Of a DNA stretch of 64,000 nucleotides, positions 7,390-16,456 are shown one piece after another. Within the stretch, counting starts at the first letter, position 1, and each line of letters begins with the position of its first letter. Made by a program: the position numbers and the translations under genes. Origin of the DNA: JAKPAM01 sp047601745 (GTDB lineage Bacteria; Pseudomonadota; Gammaproteobacteria; Burkholderiales; Burkholderiaceae_E). Below the pieces are notes generated by a model that worked only from the letters and a program-made list of their open reading frames with translations, did not search any database and was not told where the DNA came from. The DNA lies in assembly GCA_047601745.1 (NCBI GenBank), contig JASGIS010000001.1:1798001-1862000 (forward strand), in the 5' to 3' direction.

Positions 7390-8613
7390 ATGCCGAAGAA
7401 ATTCTCGACACCAGCCGTCGCGCCCAGGCGGCGCGCAGTGTTCGCCGGCGCGGCTTCGCTGCTGGCGCCGATCGTGAGCCGCCCCGCCTTCGCGCAGCCC
7501 AAGGCCGTGAACGTCGGCGTCGTCGTGCCGCTGTCGGGCGCCAACGCGCAGTTCGGCATCAATTCGCGCAACGGCATCCAACTGGTCGCCGACGAGATCA
7601 ACGCGGCCGGCGGCATCAAGGCGCTGGGCGGCGCGAAGATCAACCTGGTCATCGCCGACTCGACCTCGACCCCGACGACGGCCGGCAACGTCGCGCAGCG
7701 CCTGATCACCCAGAACGAGGTGAGCGCGATCCTCGGCGCTTTCGCCTCGTCGCTCACGCTGGCGATCTCCGAAGTCACCGAGCGTCGCGACATCCCGCTG
7801 CTGACGATGTCCTTCGCCGACCAGATCACCGGCCGCGGCTACAAGAACATCTTCCAGGTCGTCGCCAAGGCTTCGGTGATCGGCAAGGCCCAGTTCGACT
7901 ACACGATGCATATCGCCGAAGCCGCCGGGGCCAGGATCGGCAAGATCGCGATCATGTACGAGGACACCGCCTACGGATCGGCGCAGGCGGAAGGCCTGCG
8001 CGCCGGCGCGAAAGCGGCCAATGTCGAAGTGGTGATGGATGACGCTTATCCGCTCGGCATCACCGATACGACGCCGCTGATCAACAAGCTGCGCGCCTCG
8101 GGCGCGCAGGCCGTGTTCCCGGTTTCGTATCTGAACGACAGCTTGCTGATCATCCGCACGATGCGCCAGCAGAAGATCGGCATACCGGCGATCGGCGGTG
8201 CGGCCGGCTACGTGATTCCCGACTTCGAGAAGGGACTCGGCGAGTTCGCCGAAGGCGTACTGTCGATCAACCTGTCGAACTACGATCTCGCGCCCGATCT
8301 GACCCGGCGTTTCCGCGAACGCTTCGGCTACTTCATGGTCCATGAAGCGCTCGAACACGCGGTCGCGCTGGACGTGCTGGTGCAGGCAATCGAAAAGGCC
8401 CGGTCGGCCAAGCCCGAGGCCGTCAGCGCGGCATTGCGCGGCGCGAAGTTCTCCGGCGGCTGGGCCCGGGCCATGACCGGCGGCGCCGTGCAGTTCGACG
8501 ATACGGGTCTGAACGTGCTCTCGGTGCCGGTCATGGTGCAGTGGCGCGACAAGGAACTCGTGACCGTCTGGCCTAAGGAATACGCGAAGGCCGAGGCGGT
8601 CTGGAAGTCGTGA
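7390..8613 (+). CDS. Branched-chain-type ABC transporter periplasmic binding protein
   Basis: This 407-residue exported binding protein belongs to the Leu/Ile/Val (type I periplasmic fold) family. An arginine pair (RRRAVFAGAASLLAPIV) leads the signal peptide, with cleavage near AFAQ, and the mature protein opens with VNVGVVVPLSGANAQFG, the standard start of this fold. The ATG at 7390 has GGGGGAGA just upstream; the open frame before it is a shadow of the intergenic region. It is the first gene of a five-gene import operon. In Burkholderiales such systems often carry aromatic acids, amides or other carboxylates instead of leucine, and the neighbouring catabolic genes support a non-standard substrate. 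Confidence 0.88.
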   Translation: MPKKFSTPAVAPRRRAVFAGAASLLAPIVSRPAFAQPKAVNVGVVVPLSGANAQFGINSRNGIQLVADEINAAGGIKALGGAKINLVIADSTSTPTTAGNVAQRLITQNEVSAILGAFASSLTLAISEVTERRDIPLLTMSFADQITGRGYKNIFQVVAKASVIGKAQFDYTMHIAEAAGARIGKIAIMYEDTAYGSAQAEGLRAGAKAANVEVVMDDAYPLGITDTTPLINKLRASGAQAVFPVSYLNDSLLIIRTMRQQKIGIPAIGGAAGYVIPDFEKGLGEFAEGVLSINLSNYDLAPDLTRRFRERFGYFMVHEALEHAVALDVLVQAIEKARSAKPEAVSAALRGAKFSGGWARAMTGGAVQFDDTGLNVLSVPVMVQWRDKELVTVWPKEYAKAEAVWKS

Positions 8614-8634
8614 TCGGTTCAGGGATCGATCACC

Positions 8635-9495
8635 GTGCAATTCGTTCAGGCTATCGTTGACGGGCTGCTGATCGGCGGCGTCTACGCCGTCATCTCGATC
8701 GGCCTGACGCTGGTCTATGGCGTGATGGGCATCGTCAATTTCGCGCAGGCGGAATTCCTGATGATCGGCATGTTCACCGCCTGGTTCGCCTGGGCGCTGC
8801 TCGGCTTCGATCCGGTGCTCGCCGCGCCCTTGTCGTTCGCGGTGGCGTTCGTCATCGGCTGGTTCGTGCAGGGGCAACTGATCTCGCGCGTGCTGAAGGC
8901 GCCGCCGGTCGCGCAGATCTTCCTGACCGTCGGCCTGCTGATCGTCATCGAGAACGGTGCGCTGCTGGCCTTCGGTTCGCAGTTCCGCTCGGTGACGACG
9001 CCTTACCAGACGATGGCGCTGCCGCTGGGCCAGTTGATCGTCAGCGTCCCTTATCTGATCGCTTTCGGCATGTCGCTCGTCTGCGGCGTCGCGCTGTGGT
9101 GGTTCATGCGCGCGAGCTGGTTCGGCCGCGCGATGCGCGCGACCGCGCAGAACCCGACGGCGGCGCAGCTGATGGGCATCGATTCGGCGCTGATGTACCG
9201 GATCGCGTTCGCGCTCGGCGTCGGGCTGACCGCCTTCGGCGGCGCGGTGATCCTTCCGTACGTGACGGTGTTTCCCGGCATCGGCGGCCAATACGTGGTG
9301 CTGATGTTCACCGTCGTCGTGCTCGGTGGACTGGGCAGCGTCGCGGGCGCGGTCATCGGCGGACTGGCCGTCGGCGTGATCCAGGCGCTGTCGGCCTTGT
9401 TCTTTCCGATCCAGTTGCAGAATCTCGTGCTGTTCATCGTCTTCATCCTGGTGCTGGCGGTGAGGCCGCAAGGGCTCGTGGGGGCCAGCCGATGA
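8635..9495 (+). CDS. livH: Branched-chain-type ABC transporter permease, LivH-like
   Basis: This 286-residue inner-membrane permease has the LivH signature: an N-terminal segment FVQAIVDGLLIGGVYAVISI, then the GVMGIVNFAQAEFLMIGMF motif and the C-terminal FTVVVLGGLGSVAGAVIGG segment that docks on the ATPases. Eight or so hydrophobic segments are visible. The start is a GTG at 8635. Its stop overlaps the LivM start by 4 bases (ATGA), showing translational coupling. It pairs with LivM to form the membrane pore of the importer. Confidence 0.9.
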   Translation: MQFVQAIVDGLLIGGVYAVISIGLTLVYGVMGIVNFAQAEFLMIGMFTAWFAWALLGFDPVLAAPLSFAVAFVIGWFVQGQLISRVLKAPPVAQIFLTVGLLIVIENGALLAFGSQFRSVTTPYQTMALPLGQLIVSVPYLIAFGMSLVCGVALWWFMRASWFGRAMRATAQNPTAAQLMGIDSALMYRIAFALGVGLTAFGGAVILPYVTVFPGIGGQYVVLMFTVVVLGGLGSVAGAVIGGLAVGVIQALSALFFPIQLQNLVLFIVFILVLAVRPQGLVGASR

Positions 9496-10463
9496 GACGC
9501 CGGATCGTCCTCGCCATCGTCGTCGTCGCGGCCTGCCTGCTGCCGCTGGCGCTCGATCCGCGCGGCTACTGGATCCGCGTGCTGACCTTCACGCTGCTGT
9601 TCGCGGCCATGGCGCAGTCCTGGAACATCGTCGGCGGCCTGGCCAACCAGACCTCGCTCGGCCATGCCGCGTTCTTCGGCATCGGCGCCTATACGTCGAC
9701 GATCCTGCTGTTGAAGTTCGGCATCAGCCCATGGCTCGGCATGCTGGCCGGCGGCGTTCTCGGCGGCCTGGCCGCGTTGCTGATCGCGATTCCGACGATG
9801 CGGCTGCAGGGGCACTACTTCGCGCTGGCGACGCTGGCTTTCGGCGAGGTCATGCGCGTCATCGCCAACGTCTGGGTGTCGCTGACGGGCGGACCCGGCG
9901 GCATTTCGGTACCGTTCTCGCCGCCGAGCTGGGCCGGCTATTCGTTCAAGCAGCTCCTGCCGCACACCTACATCGCGCTGGCGGCGCTCGTCGTGACGAC
10001 GGCGACCTTCGAATCGATCCGGAAAGGCGCGATGGGTTATCGCCTGCGCGCGATCAAGGAGAACCCGTCGGCGGCCGAGGTCATCGGCATCGATACGACG
10101 CGCGTCAAGCTGCAGGCCGCGGTGATCTCCGGCACGCTGATGGCCATGCTGGGCACGCTCTACGTGCAGGTGGCGGTGTTCTTCGATCCGGACACCGTTT
10201 TCAGCGCGGCCGCCATCTCGATCCGCATCGCGCTGATCGCGATCCTGGGCGGAATCGGCACGGCGGTCGGACCCATCGTCGGCGCGTTCTTCATCCTTCC
10301 GCTCGAAGAGTTGATGAACGAATGGTTTTCGTCGAGCGCCGCCGGACTTTCGCAGCTCGTGTTCGGTCTGATCCTGATCGTCCTCATCCTGTGGCGGCCC
10401 CATGGCGTCGTCACCGTTCTGCGCTCGCTGCGCGCGAAGGGCACCGGGAGGGCGGCGTCATGA
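9492..10463 (+). CDS. livM: Branched-chain-type ABC transporter permease, LivM-like
   Basis: This 323-residue second permease carries the LivM landmarks NIVGGLANQTSLGHAAFFGI, TMRLQGHYFALATLAFGE, GGPGGISVPF and the coupling-helix region YRLRAIKENPSAAEVIGID. The start at 9492 overlaps the LivH stop (ATGA); the longer open frame upstream is in LivH DNA and is not real. About nine membrane segments are visible. It forms the heteromeric permease with the preceding gene and is followed by the two ATPases with the same 4-base overlaps. Confidence 0.9.
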   Translation: MRRRIVLAIVVVAACLLPLALDPRGYWIRVLTFTLLFAAMAQSWNIVGGLANQTSLGHAAFFGIGAYTSTILLLKFGISPWLGMLAGGVLGGLAALLIAIPTMRLQGHYFALATLAFGEVMRVIANVWVSLTGGPGGISVPFSPPSWAGYSFKQLLPHTYIALAALVVTTATFESIRKGAMGYRLRAIKENPSAAEVIGIDTTRVKLQAAVISGTLMAMLGTLYVQVAVFFDPDTVFSAAAISIRIALIAILGGIGTAVGPIVGAFFILPLEELMNEWFSSSAAGLSQLVFGLILIVLILWRPHGVVTVLRSLRAKGTGRAAS

Positions 10464-11185
10464 GCCTTCTCGACGTGCGCGGCGTCTCGCGGCGTTTCGG
10501 CGGCCTGCAGGCGCTGTCCGAAGTCACTTTCTCGGTGCCCAAAGGCCAGATCATCGGGCTGATCGGCCCGAACGGCGCCGGCAAGACCACGCTGTTCAGC
10601 ACGCTGGTCGGCCTGGTCCCGCCGCACGAGGGATCGATCCTGCTCGACGGCAAACCGATCGTCGGGATGAAGCCGCACACGATCGCCGCGCTCGGCATGA
10701 CCAAGACGTTCCAGAACGTCGCGCTGTTCGGCGAGAGCTCGGTGCTCGACAACGTGCTGACCGCCGGGCTCCTTCGTCACGACGTGCGGGGCGCTCGCGA
10801 GGCCGCGCTGCGCTGCCTCGAGCGCGTCGGGCTGGCGGCGATCGCGCACAAGCAGGCGGGCGTGCTGTCGTTTCCGGAGCGGGCGCGGGTCGAACTCGCG
10901 CGGGCGCTGTGCACCGGCCCCCGGATATTGCTGCTCGACGAGGTGATGGCGGCGCTGAACCCGGTCGAGATGCGCGAGATCATGGACCTGATCCGCTCGC
11001 TGCGCGACAACGGCATCACGCTGCTGGTCGTCGAGCATCACATGCGAGCCATCATGACGATCTGCGACCGCATCCTGGTCCTGAATTTCGGCAAGCTGCT
11101 GGCCGACGGTACGCCGCGGCAGATCGCCGACGATCCGAAGGTGGTCGAAGCCTATCTCGGCAAGTCCGTGGAGCACCGCGCGTGA
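10460..11185 (+). CDS. livG: Branched-chain-type ABC transporter ATPase, LivG-like
   Basis: This 241-residue cytoplasmic ATPase has Walker A GPNGAGKTT near residues 36-44 and Walker B ILLLDEVMAALNP, followed by the HHMRAIMTICDRILVLNFG switch-histidine region typical of LivG. The ABC signature is degenerate: where LSxGQ is expected the sequence is LSFPERARVELARAL, as is common in this subfamily. It is somewhat shorter than enteric LivG (about 255). The start at 10460 overlaps the LivM stop. Confidence 0.9.
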   Translation: MSLLDVRGVSRRFGGLQALSEVTFSVPKGQIIGLIGPNGAGKTTLFSTLVGLVPPHEGSILLDGKPIVGMKPHTIAALGMTKTFQNVALFGESSVLDNVLTAGLLRHDVRGAREAALRCLERVGLAAIAHKQAGVLSFPERARVELARALCTGPRILLLDEVMAALNPVEMREIMDLIRSLRDNGITLLVVEHHMRAIMTICDRILVLNFGKLLADGTPRQIADDPKVVEAYLGKSVEHRA

Positions 11186-11901
11186 ACGCCGAGCCCTTGC
11201 TTTCGATCCGGGACCTGCATGCCGGCTACGGCGAAGCCGAAGTGCTTCACGGCGTCGACATCACGGTCTTCGAACGCGAGTTCGTCTGCATCATCGGCGC
11301 CAACACGGCCGGCAAGAGCACGATCCTGCGCACCATCTCGCGCCTGGTGCCGCGCGCCAGCGGCCGCCTGCGATTCGGCGACGTCGACCTTTCGACCCGC
11401 AGATCGCATCAGGTGCCCGCGCTCGGCATCGCCCACGTGCCCGAGGGGCGGCAGATCTTTCCGGACATGACGGTCGAGGAAAACCTGCTGCTGGGAGCGT
11501 TCACCGCGCGTGCCGCGTCCGACCTGCCCGCGCGGATGCGGGACGTCTTCGCGTTGTTTCCGCGCCTGCTGGAACGGCGAGGGCAGTCGGCCGGCACGCT
11601 GTCCGGCGGCGAGCAGCAGATGGTCGCCGTCGGCCGCGCGCTGATGCTCGAACCGAAGCTGCTGCTGTTGGACGAACCGAGCCACGGTCTCGCGCCGAAA
11701 GTGGTCGAGGAGATGCACGACGCTTTCGTCGAGATCCATCGGCGCGGCACCTCGATTCTTCTGGTCGAGCAGAACGTCGGCCTGGCGCTCGACGTCGCGT
11801 CGCGCGGCTACGTTCTCGAAGGCGGCCGCATCGTGCTCGAAGGCTCCGCCGCCGAACTCAATCGGAATCCCGCCGTCAAGACCGCTTACCTCGGCTTATG
11901 A
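11182..11901 (+). CDS. livF: Branched-chain-type ABC transporter ATPase, LivF-like
   Basis: This 239-residue ATPase has a LivF architecture: LLSIRDLHAGYGEAEVLHGV at the N-terminus, the signature LSGGEQQMVAVGRALM, and Walker B LLLLDEPSHGLAPK with EQNVGLALD downstream. The P-loop reads GANTAGKST, with threonine in place of the usual glycine; it still fits GxxxxGK[ST], so ATP binding should be intact. The start is a GTG at 11182 overlapping the LivG stop (GTGA). It is the last gene of the transporter; 66 bases separate it from the decarboxylase-like gene, which probably continues the operon. Confidence 0.9.
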   Translation: MNAEPLLSIRDLHAGYGEAEVLHGVDITVFEREFVCIIGANTAGKSTILRTISRLVPRASGRLRFGDVDLSTRRSHQVPALGIAHVPEGRQIFPDMTVEENLLLGAFTARAASDLPARMRDVFALFPRLLERRGQSAGTLSGGEQQMVAVGRALMLEPKLLLLDEPSHGLAPKVVEEMHDAFVEIHRRGTSILLVEQNVGLALDVASRGYVLEGGRIVLEGSAAELNRNPAVKTAYLGL

Positions 11902-11967
11902 CGGTCTCGATCCATATCCATCGATCCGATCCTTCCCGTCACCCCTTTCCACAAAACGGACATCCCC

Positions 11968-12372
11968 ATGAGCTACGATCGAAACACCTCCCTCGGCGAA
12001 CTGTTCGACGCCGGCCTGTCCACGCGCCGCGAAGTCCTGGGCCCGGAATACGTCGACAAGTCCATCGATTCGGCGAACGATTTCATGATGGCCTTTCAGC
12101 ACATCACGACCGAGTGGTGCTGGGGTTATGCGTGGAACCGGCCGGGTCTCGACCGGAAAACGCGCAGCATGCTCAATCTCGCGATGCTGACGGCACTGGG
12201 TAAGCCCGGTGAGCTCAAGCTGCACGTCAAGGGCGCCGTCAACAACGGCGTGACGGTCGACGAGATCAAAGAGGTCCTGCTGCACGCGACCGTGTATTGC
12301 GGCATTCCTTCCGGCCTCGAAGCCTTCAAGACGGCGAACGAGGTGCTCAAGGAAATGGGCGAGTTCGAGTAA
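11968..12372 (+). CDS. Carboxymuconolactone decarboxylase family protein
   Basis: This 134-residue all-helical protein resembles the gamma-carboxymuconolactone decarboxylase PcaC: length matches, and the segments SMLNLAMLTALGKPGELKLH and VKGAVNNGVTVDEIKEVLLH are family landmarks, followed by HATVYCGIPSGLEAF. PcaC acts in the protocatechuate branch of aromatic degradation, but many relatives of this size act in other ring or lactone pathways. It follows a Liv-type importer and overlaps the next gene by one base, so it is most likely a catabolic enzyme for the imported compound. A pca role is not supported by other pca genes here. Confidence 0.8.
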   Translation: MSYDRNTSLGELFDAGLSTRREVLGPEYVDKSIDSANDFMMAFQHITTEWCWGYAWNRPGLDRKTRSMLNLAMLTALGKPGELKLHVKGAVNNGVTVDEIKEVLLHATVYCGIPSGLEAFKTANEVLKEMGEFE

Positions 12373-13184
12373 TGCCGTCCACCGGGCAATGGGAGATCTA
12401 CGCGCTCCGCTATGCCACCTGCAGCGGACGCGCACCGCATCAGAACTTTCTGATGTCCGACCCGCACGATGACGCGGCCGACCTCGACTACTATGTGTGG
12501 CTGATCCGCGGTCCGGCAGCGACGATCCTGGTCGATACCGGCTTCAACGAGGCCGCCGCGCGCGAGCGGCAGCGAACGCTGCTGATCGATCCCGTCGAGG
12601 CATTAAGACGCTTCGGCGCGCCTCCCGAAAGCATCGGCGACGTCGTCATCACGCACCTGCACTATGACCATGCGGGAAACCTCGACCGCTTCCCGAATGC
12701 GCGCTTCCATCTGCAGGATCGGGAGATGGCCTTCGCGACCGGCCGTTGCATGTGCCACGGGGTGTTGCGGCATCCGTTCTCGGTCGAGGACGTGACATCG
12801 ATGGTCCGTCATGTCTACGGCGACCGGGTCGTCTTCAGCGATGGCGACGACGAGATCGCGCCGGGCATCACCGTCCATCGCGTCGGCGGTCATACGGACG
12901 GCTTGCAGGTCGTGCGCGTGTCGACGAAGCGCGGTCACGTGGTGCTGGCGTCGGATGCCGCGCACTACTACGCGAACATGCGGCAGAAGAATCCGTTTCC
13001 GATCCTGTACAACCTGGGCGACATGTTCGAGGGCTGGGACAAGGTCGCGCGGCTGGCCGGCCATCCGGATCGCGTCATTCCGGGTCACGATCCTTTGGTC
13101 CGTGCGCTCTATCCGCAAGTTGGCGGTGACGTCGATGCGGTGGCCCTTCACGAGCCGCCGCAGCAGGCGTTCAGCGGACGTTGA
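12372..13184 (+). CDS. Metallo-beta-lactamase-fold hydrolase, lactonase-like
   Basis: This 270-residue zinc hydrolase shows the HxHxDH metal motif as THLHYDHAGN near residues 93-102, further metal ligands in VGGHTDG and ASDAAHYY, and a closing histidine in VIPGHDP. The arrangement fits the AHL-lactonase/AttM-like branch (N-terminal WLIRGPAATILVDTGFN). A ring-opening lactonase acting with the preceding decarboxylase-like enzyme is a reasonable guess. The start at 12372 overlaps the upstream stop as TAATG. Its last 14 bases overlap the 3' end of the convergent cnoX gene. Confidence 0.8.
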   Translation: MPSTGQWEIYALRYATCSGRAPHQNFLMSDPHDDAADLDYYVWLIRGPAATILVDTGFNEAAARERQRTLLIDPVEALRRFGAPPESIGDVVITHLHYDHAGNLDRFPNARFHLQDREMAFATGRCMCHGVLRHPFSVEDVTSMVRHVYGDRVVFSDGDDEIAPGITVHRVGGHTDGLQVVRVSTKRGHVVLASDAAHYYANMRQKNPFPILYNLGDMFEGWDKVARLAGHPDRVIPGHDPLVRALYPQVGGDVDAVALHEPPQQAFSGR

Positions 13185-14025
13185 GCGCGGCGCCGAGCCG
13201 GCGCCGCCACTGCGCGACCAGTTGCGGCTGGCTGTCGGCGAGCGCGAACGCCTCGACCATCCGCTTGCGGCCGATGTCGTCGCCATGAGCGCGGTCGCGG
13301 CTCACGACCTCGAGCAACTGCTCGAAGGCTTCGGCCCAGGCCTTGTGCTGGATCCAGTATTCGGCGAGTTCCATCCGGGCCGCCAGGTCGGCCGGGTCGG
13401 CCTCGACCCGGGCGAGCAGCGCCTTCGGCGCCGGCGGCCGGGCGGCCTCGGCGGCGGCGGCGATTCGCGCCGCCAGCGCCGCCACCTGCGGATCGCGCTT
13501 CGCGGCTTCGCTCAGCGCGTCGATCTGGGCCTGGGCGGCGGCCGGATCCTGGCCGGCCAGCAGCAACTGGGCGTAGAGCAGGCGGGCGTCGTCGTGGCCG
13601 GCATCGAGTTCGATCGCCTTGCGGACGTGGCCGATCGCGGCGGCGGTGTCGCCGCGGTCCAGCGCCTCGGCGGCCTGCTCGAACTCGGTCTCGGCCGGGT
13701 TCGGCATCAGCTTGTCGATGAATTCCCGCAGTTTGCCTTCGGGCAGCAGGCCCTGGAACGTGTCCACCGGCTGGCCGCGGACGAACGCGTAGACGGTCGG
13801 GATCGAGCGGATCCGGAAATGCTGGGCCAACTGCTGCTCGGCCTCGGTGTCGACCTTGACCAGCTTGAAGCGGCCGTTGTAGTCGCTCTCGAGCTTTTCG
13901 AGGAGCGGCGTCAGCGCCTTGCAGGGGCCGCACCAGGCGGCCCAGAAGTCGACCAGGACGGGAACTTCCATCGACGCGTCGATGACGTCGGCCTGGAAGC
14001 GCTGGATGGTGGTATCGATGGGCAT
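13171..14025 (-). CDS. cnoX: CnoX/YbbN-type thioredoxin-like co-chaperone
   Basis: This 284-residue cytoplasmic protein has an N-terminal thioredoxin domain (residues 1-110, active site WCGPC in DFWAAWCGPCKAL) followed by TPR-like helices: EQAAEALDRGDTAAAIGHVR begins the repeat region, and two further alanine-rich helical pairs follow. CnoX proteins hold unfolded clients for GroEL and protect them under oxidative chlorine stress. Unlike the E. coli protein, both active-site cysteines are kept, so redox activity is likely. The ATG at 14025 begins the thioredoxin domain; the open frame upstream is not family-like. The gene overlaps the metallo-beta-lactamase gene end to end by 14 bases. Confidence 0.87.
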   Translation of the reverse strand: MPIDTTIQRFQADVIDASMEVPVLVDFWAAWCGPCKALTPLLEKLESDYNGRFKLVKVDTEAEQQLAQHFRIRSIPTVYAFVRGQPVDTFQGLLPEGKLREFIDKLMPNPAETEFEQAAEALDRGDTAAAIGHVRKAIELDAGHDDARLLYAQLLLAGQDPAAAQAQIDALSEAAKRDPQVAALAARIAAAAEAARPPAPKALLARVEADPADLAARMELAEYWIQHKAWAEAFEQLLEVVSRDRAHGDDIGRKRMVEAFALADSQPQLVAQWRRRLGAALNVR

Positions 14026-14183
14026 CGGGGTTCGGCGCCGGCTGCGGGGCCTGGCCTTGCGGCAGGGCGGGGCGGCGCGGCGGAGCTGGAAATCGGCATA
14101 GTTTATCGGGCATCGCCGATTCCGGCCCGCGGCCGCCGGGCCGCGCGACCCCGATCGCGCGAAGCCCGGCGAGAAACCGCCGC

Positions 14184-16319
14184 TCAGCGCCAGGCGTACT
14201 TGAGCTGCAGGTCGATCGTTCTTCCGCTGCCGTAGTAGCAGTAGAAGTCGCAACCGCTGACGAAGGTCTTGTTCGAGAGGTTGCGCGCATTGAGCTGCAG
14301 CGCCACTTCGCGGGTCAGTTCGTAGCGCATCATCAGGTCCAGCAGCGTGTAGCTGGGGATGCGCTCGCCGGCGTAGTAGCGCTGGTCCTCGGTCGAGCCG
14401 TTGTAGCGGGCGCCCGCGGCGATCGTCAGCGCGTTGCCGCCGGGTACCTCCAGCCGGTGGCGCAGCCAGACGCTGGCCTGGTGCTTCGGAATCAGCGGCG
14501 TGCGGATGGTCTGGTCGTTGCTGATGTCCTGGCGCGAATGGTTATGGGTGTAGGTCGCCCGCAGCGCCGTGTTCGGCGTCAGGTTGAAGTCCCCCTGCAG
14601 CTCCAGGCCCTGATTGGTTCGCTTGCCGCTCTGCGTCTGGATGTTCGACGCATCCGAGATCAACGCGTTCTTTTCCTCGATGTCGAACCAGGCCACGGTG
14701 AAGGTTCCGCCGTTCAGCCACGACGGCTCCAGCTTGACCCCGACCTCGGTCTGCTGTCCTTCATAAGGCCGGTAAGTGTTGCCGTAGCCGTCGACGCCGG
14801 CGATGGGCTTGAACGATTCGGATCGGCTGATGTACGGCGAGACCCCGTAGTCGCTGATGTACATGGCGCCGACGTTGAAGCTGTTGTGGTTCACGTCGTA
14901 GCGGGAATCGACGCCGCTGATGTTGCCGTCGCTGCGCGCGCGATCATGGCGAATGCCGGCATTGAAATTCCAGTGCTTGGCGACCCGTAGCTGGGCGGAC
15001 GCGTACAGGCCCAGTTGCGTGGAATCCAGCCCGTAGGGCGTGGCGCTGACCGGGAACGGCGCGCCGTAGACCGGCGCGAACATGTCCAGGTTCGGCGCCA
15101 TGCCGAAGCCGTTGTTCTGGCCGTTGGTTTGCGATTTCAGGTAGTCGAAGCCGAACACCGGCAGGATTTCGATCGCATTGCTCAGCCGCAGGCGGCCGCT
15201 GACGCGGCTGTCGATGTAATTGCTCGTCGTGTGCCCTTCGGTGAACGTATAGCCGCGCAGCAGTTCGCGGTCATTGTTCGAGCCGTAGGCGAAGACGTTG
15301 CGCTGGTTCAGATCCAGGCGCGAGAACTTGTAGTTCTGCGTGAAGGTCCAGCCGTCGCCGAACTCGTGCCTGAGCAGCAGGCCGGCGCTGAGCTGCGTGC
15401 GCCGGAGCCGGTCGAAGCCGGGTTCGCCGGCGTTCAGGCGTCGATCGATCCGGCCGTACGGCGTGTCGATGATGGTGCCGTAAGCGGGCAGGAAGCCATT
15501 GGTCGGGCGGCCTTCTTCGTGCTGGATGCTGGTCAGCAGCGTCAGCGACGTGCGCCCGGTGAAATCGACGGTCACGCTCGGAGCCAGGTAATAGCTCTTC
15601 ATGTCCGTATGGCGCTGCATGCCGTCCTCACCGCGGGATTGCATGACGAGGCGGTAGTAGACCGATCCGTCGCGGTTGGCGATCCCGTTGTAGTCGACGC
15701 CGAGCCCGAGGCGATCGCGGTTGCCGACTTCGGCATTGATCAGCAGCGATTCCTTCTTTTGCGGCCGCTTGGTGATCAGGTTGACGACGCCGCCCGATTC
15801 GGATGCGCCGAACACCAGCGAATTCGGCCCCTTGAGCACCTCGACCGATTCGACGCCGAAGATCTCGGGTTTCCACACGAAGTAGCCGTTCGGCGTCGTC
15901 GGCGTGCCGTCCAGCGAGACGGACGCATCGAAGCCCCGGATCTTGAACCACTCGACCTTGTTGTCGCCGCCGTAGGGCTCGCTGAGGATGCCGGCCTGGT
16001 ATTGCAGGGCCTGGTCGAGCTTGCGCGACCCCTGTTCGTCGATGTCCTGCCGCTTGAGCACGGCACTGGAGTTCGGCGCGTAGAAGTCCAGGCTCTGCAC
16101 CTTGTCGACCGTGCCGACGACGGTCACCGCCTCGAGTGCCGGGTCGTTCGCCTGCGTCCTCGTCGACGTGGCCGCGCCTCCCGCCTGACGGGTCGTGCTG
16201 CCGGTACGGGCATCGGCGTCCTGCGCCCGGCTCGGCGTCGCCAGAACCATGCCTCCGGCCGCTGCCAGGATCGCCCAGACGATGGGCGAGGAGGCCCTCT
16301 TCCCCGTGAATTTCCGCAT
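14184..16319 (-). CDS. TonB-dependent siderophore receptor
   Basis: This 711-residue outer-membrane receptor imports ferric siderophore using TonB energy. It has a signal peptide (cleavage near PSRAQD), a TonB-box-like LEAVTVVGTV near residue 65, a plug domain of the FhuA/FpvA type (QALQYQAGILSEPYGGDNK, IRGFDASVSLDGTP, VEVLKGPNSLVFGASESGG) and a beta barrel ending in the aromatic-rich LQLKYAWR. Length fits the ferrichrome/hydroxamate-type group. A Fur box at 16438-16456, about 120 bases upstream, indicates iron repression. No siderophore synthesis or permease genes are adjacent. Ligand cannot be told. Confidence 0.9.
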   Translation of the reverse strand: MRKFTGKRASSPIVWAILAAAGGMVLATPSRAQDADARTGSTTRQAGGAATSTRTQANDPALEAVTVVGTVDKVQSLDFYAPNSSAVLKRQDIDEQGSRKLDQALQYQAGILSEPYGGDNKVEWFKIRGFDASVSLDGTPTTPNGYFVWKPEIFGVESVEVLKGPNSLVFGASESGGVVNLITKRPQKKESLLINAEVGNRDRLGLGVDYNGIANRDGSVYYRLVMQSRGEDGMQRHTDMKSYYLAPSVTVDFTGRTSLTLLTSIQHEEGRPTNGFLPAYGTIIDTPYGRIDRRLNAGEPGFDRLRRTQLSAGLLLRHEFGDGWTFTQNYKFSRLDLNQRNVFAYGSNNDRELLRGYTFTEGHTTSNYIDSRVSGRLRLSNAIEILPVFGFDYLKSQTNGQNNGFGMAPNLDMFAPVYGAPFPVSATPYGLDSTQLGLYASAQLRVAKHWNFNAGIRHDRARSDGNISGVDSRYDVNHNSFNVGAMYISDYGVSPYISRSESFKPIAGVDGYGNTYRPYEGQQTEVGVKLEPSWLNGGTFTVAWFDIEEKNALISDASNIQTQSGKRTNQGLELQGDFNLTPNTALRATYTHNHSRQDISNDQTIRTPLIPKHQASVWLRHRLEVPGGNALTIAAGARYNGSTEDQRYYAGERIPSYTLLDLMMRYELTREVALQLNARNLSNKTFVSGCDFYCYYGSGRTIDLQLKYAWR

Positions 16320-16437
16320 GTCTTCCCTGTTTGGTATTGGGTGAAACGAATCGAACGGATGGGCTGTATGCGCCGGATCCGGGATCGTCGACCGTCCGTC
16401 TTCACCGGACGTGTCGAATGATTCTCGATTGCTGATT

Positions 16438-16456
16438 ATTATCGATAATCATTCTC
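16438..16456 (-). promoter_or_regulatory. Fur box upstream of the siderophore receptor
   Basis: ATTATCGATAATCATTCTC matches the 19-bp Fur consensus at 14 positions, including 12 of the 13 bases of one half. A second outward half-site (GAATGAT near 16416) makes a wider inverted arrangement. It lies between the receptor start (16319) and the HipA-like gene stop (16537). Confidence 0.7.

Noticed and set aside
7297..9471. 724-residue minus-strand open frame
   Set aside because: It lies opposite the importer binding protein and LivH genes, is dominated by Arg, His, Asp and Gln, and shows no family motif; it is an antisense shadow of GC-rich coding DNA.
11182..11901. LivF with a broken ATP-binding loop
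   Set aside because: The Thr in GANTAGKST departs from the usual Gly but the GxxxxGK[ST] pattern, signature and Walker B are intact, so loss of function is not indicated.
15015..16421. Plus-strand frame opposite the siderophore receptor
   Set aside because: Composition is typical of an antisense frame and the minus-strand receptor is complete and well supported.
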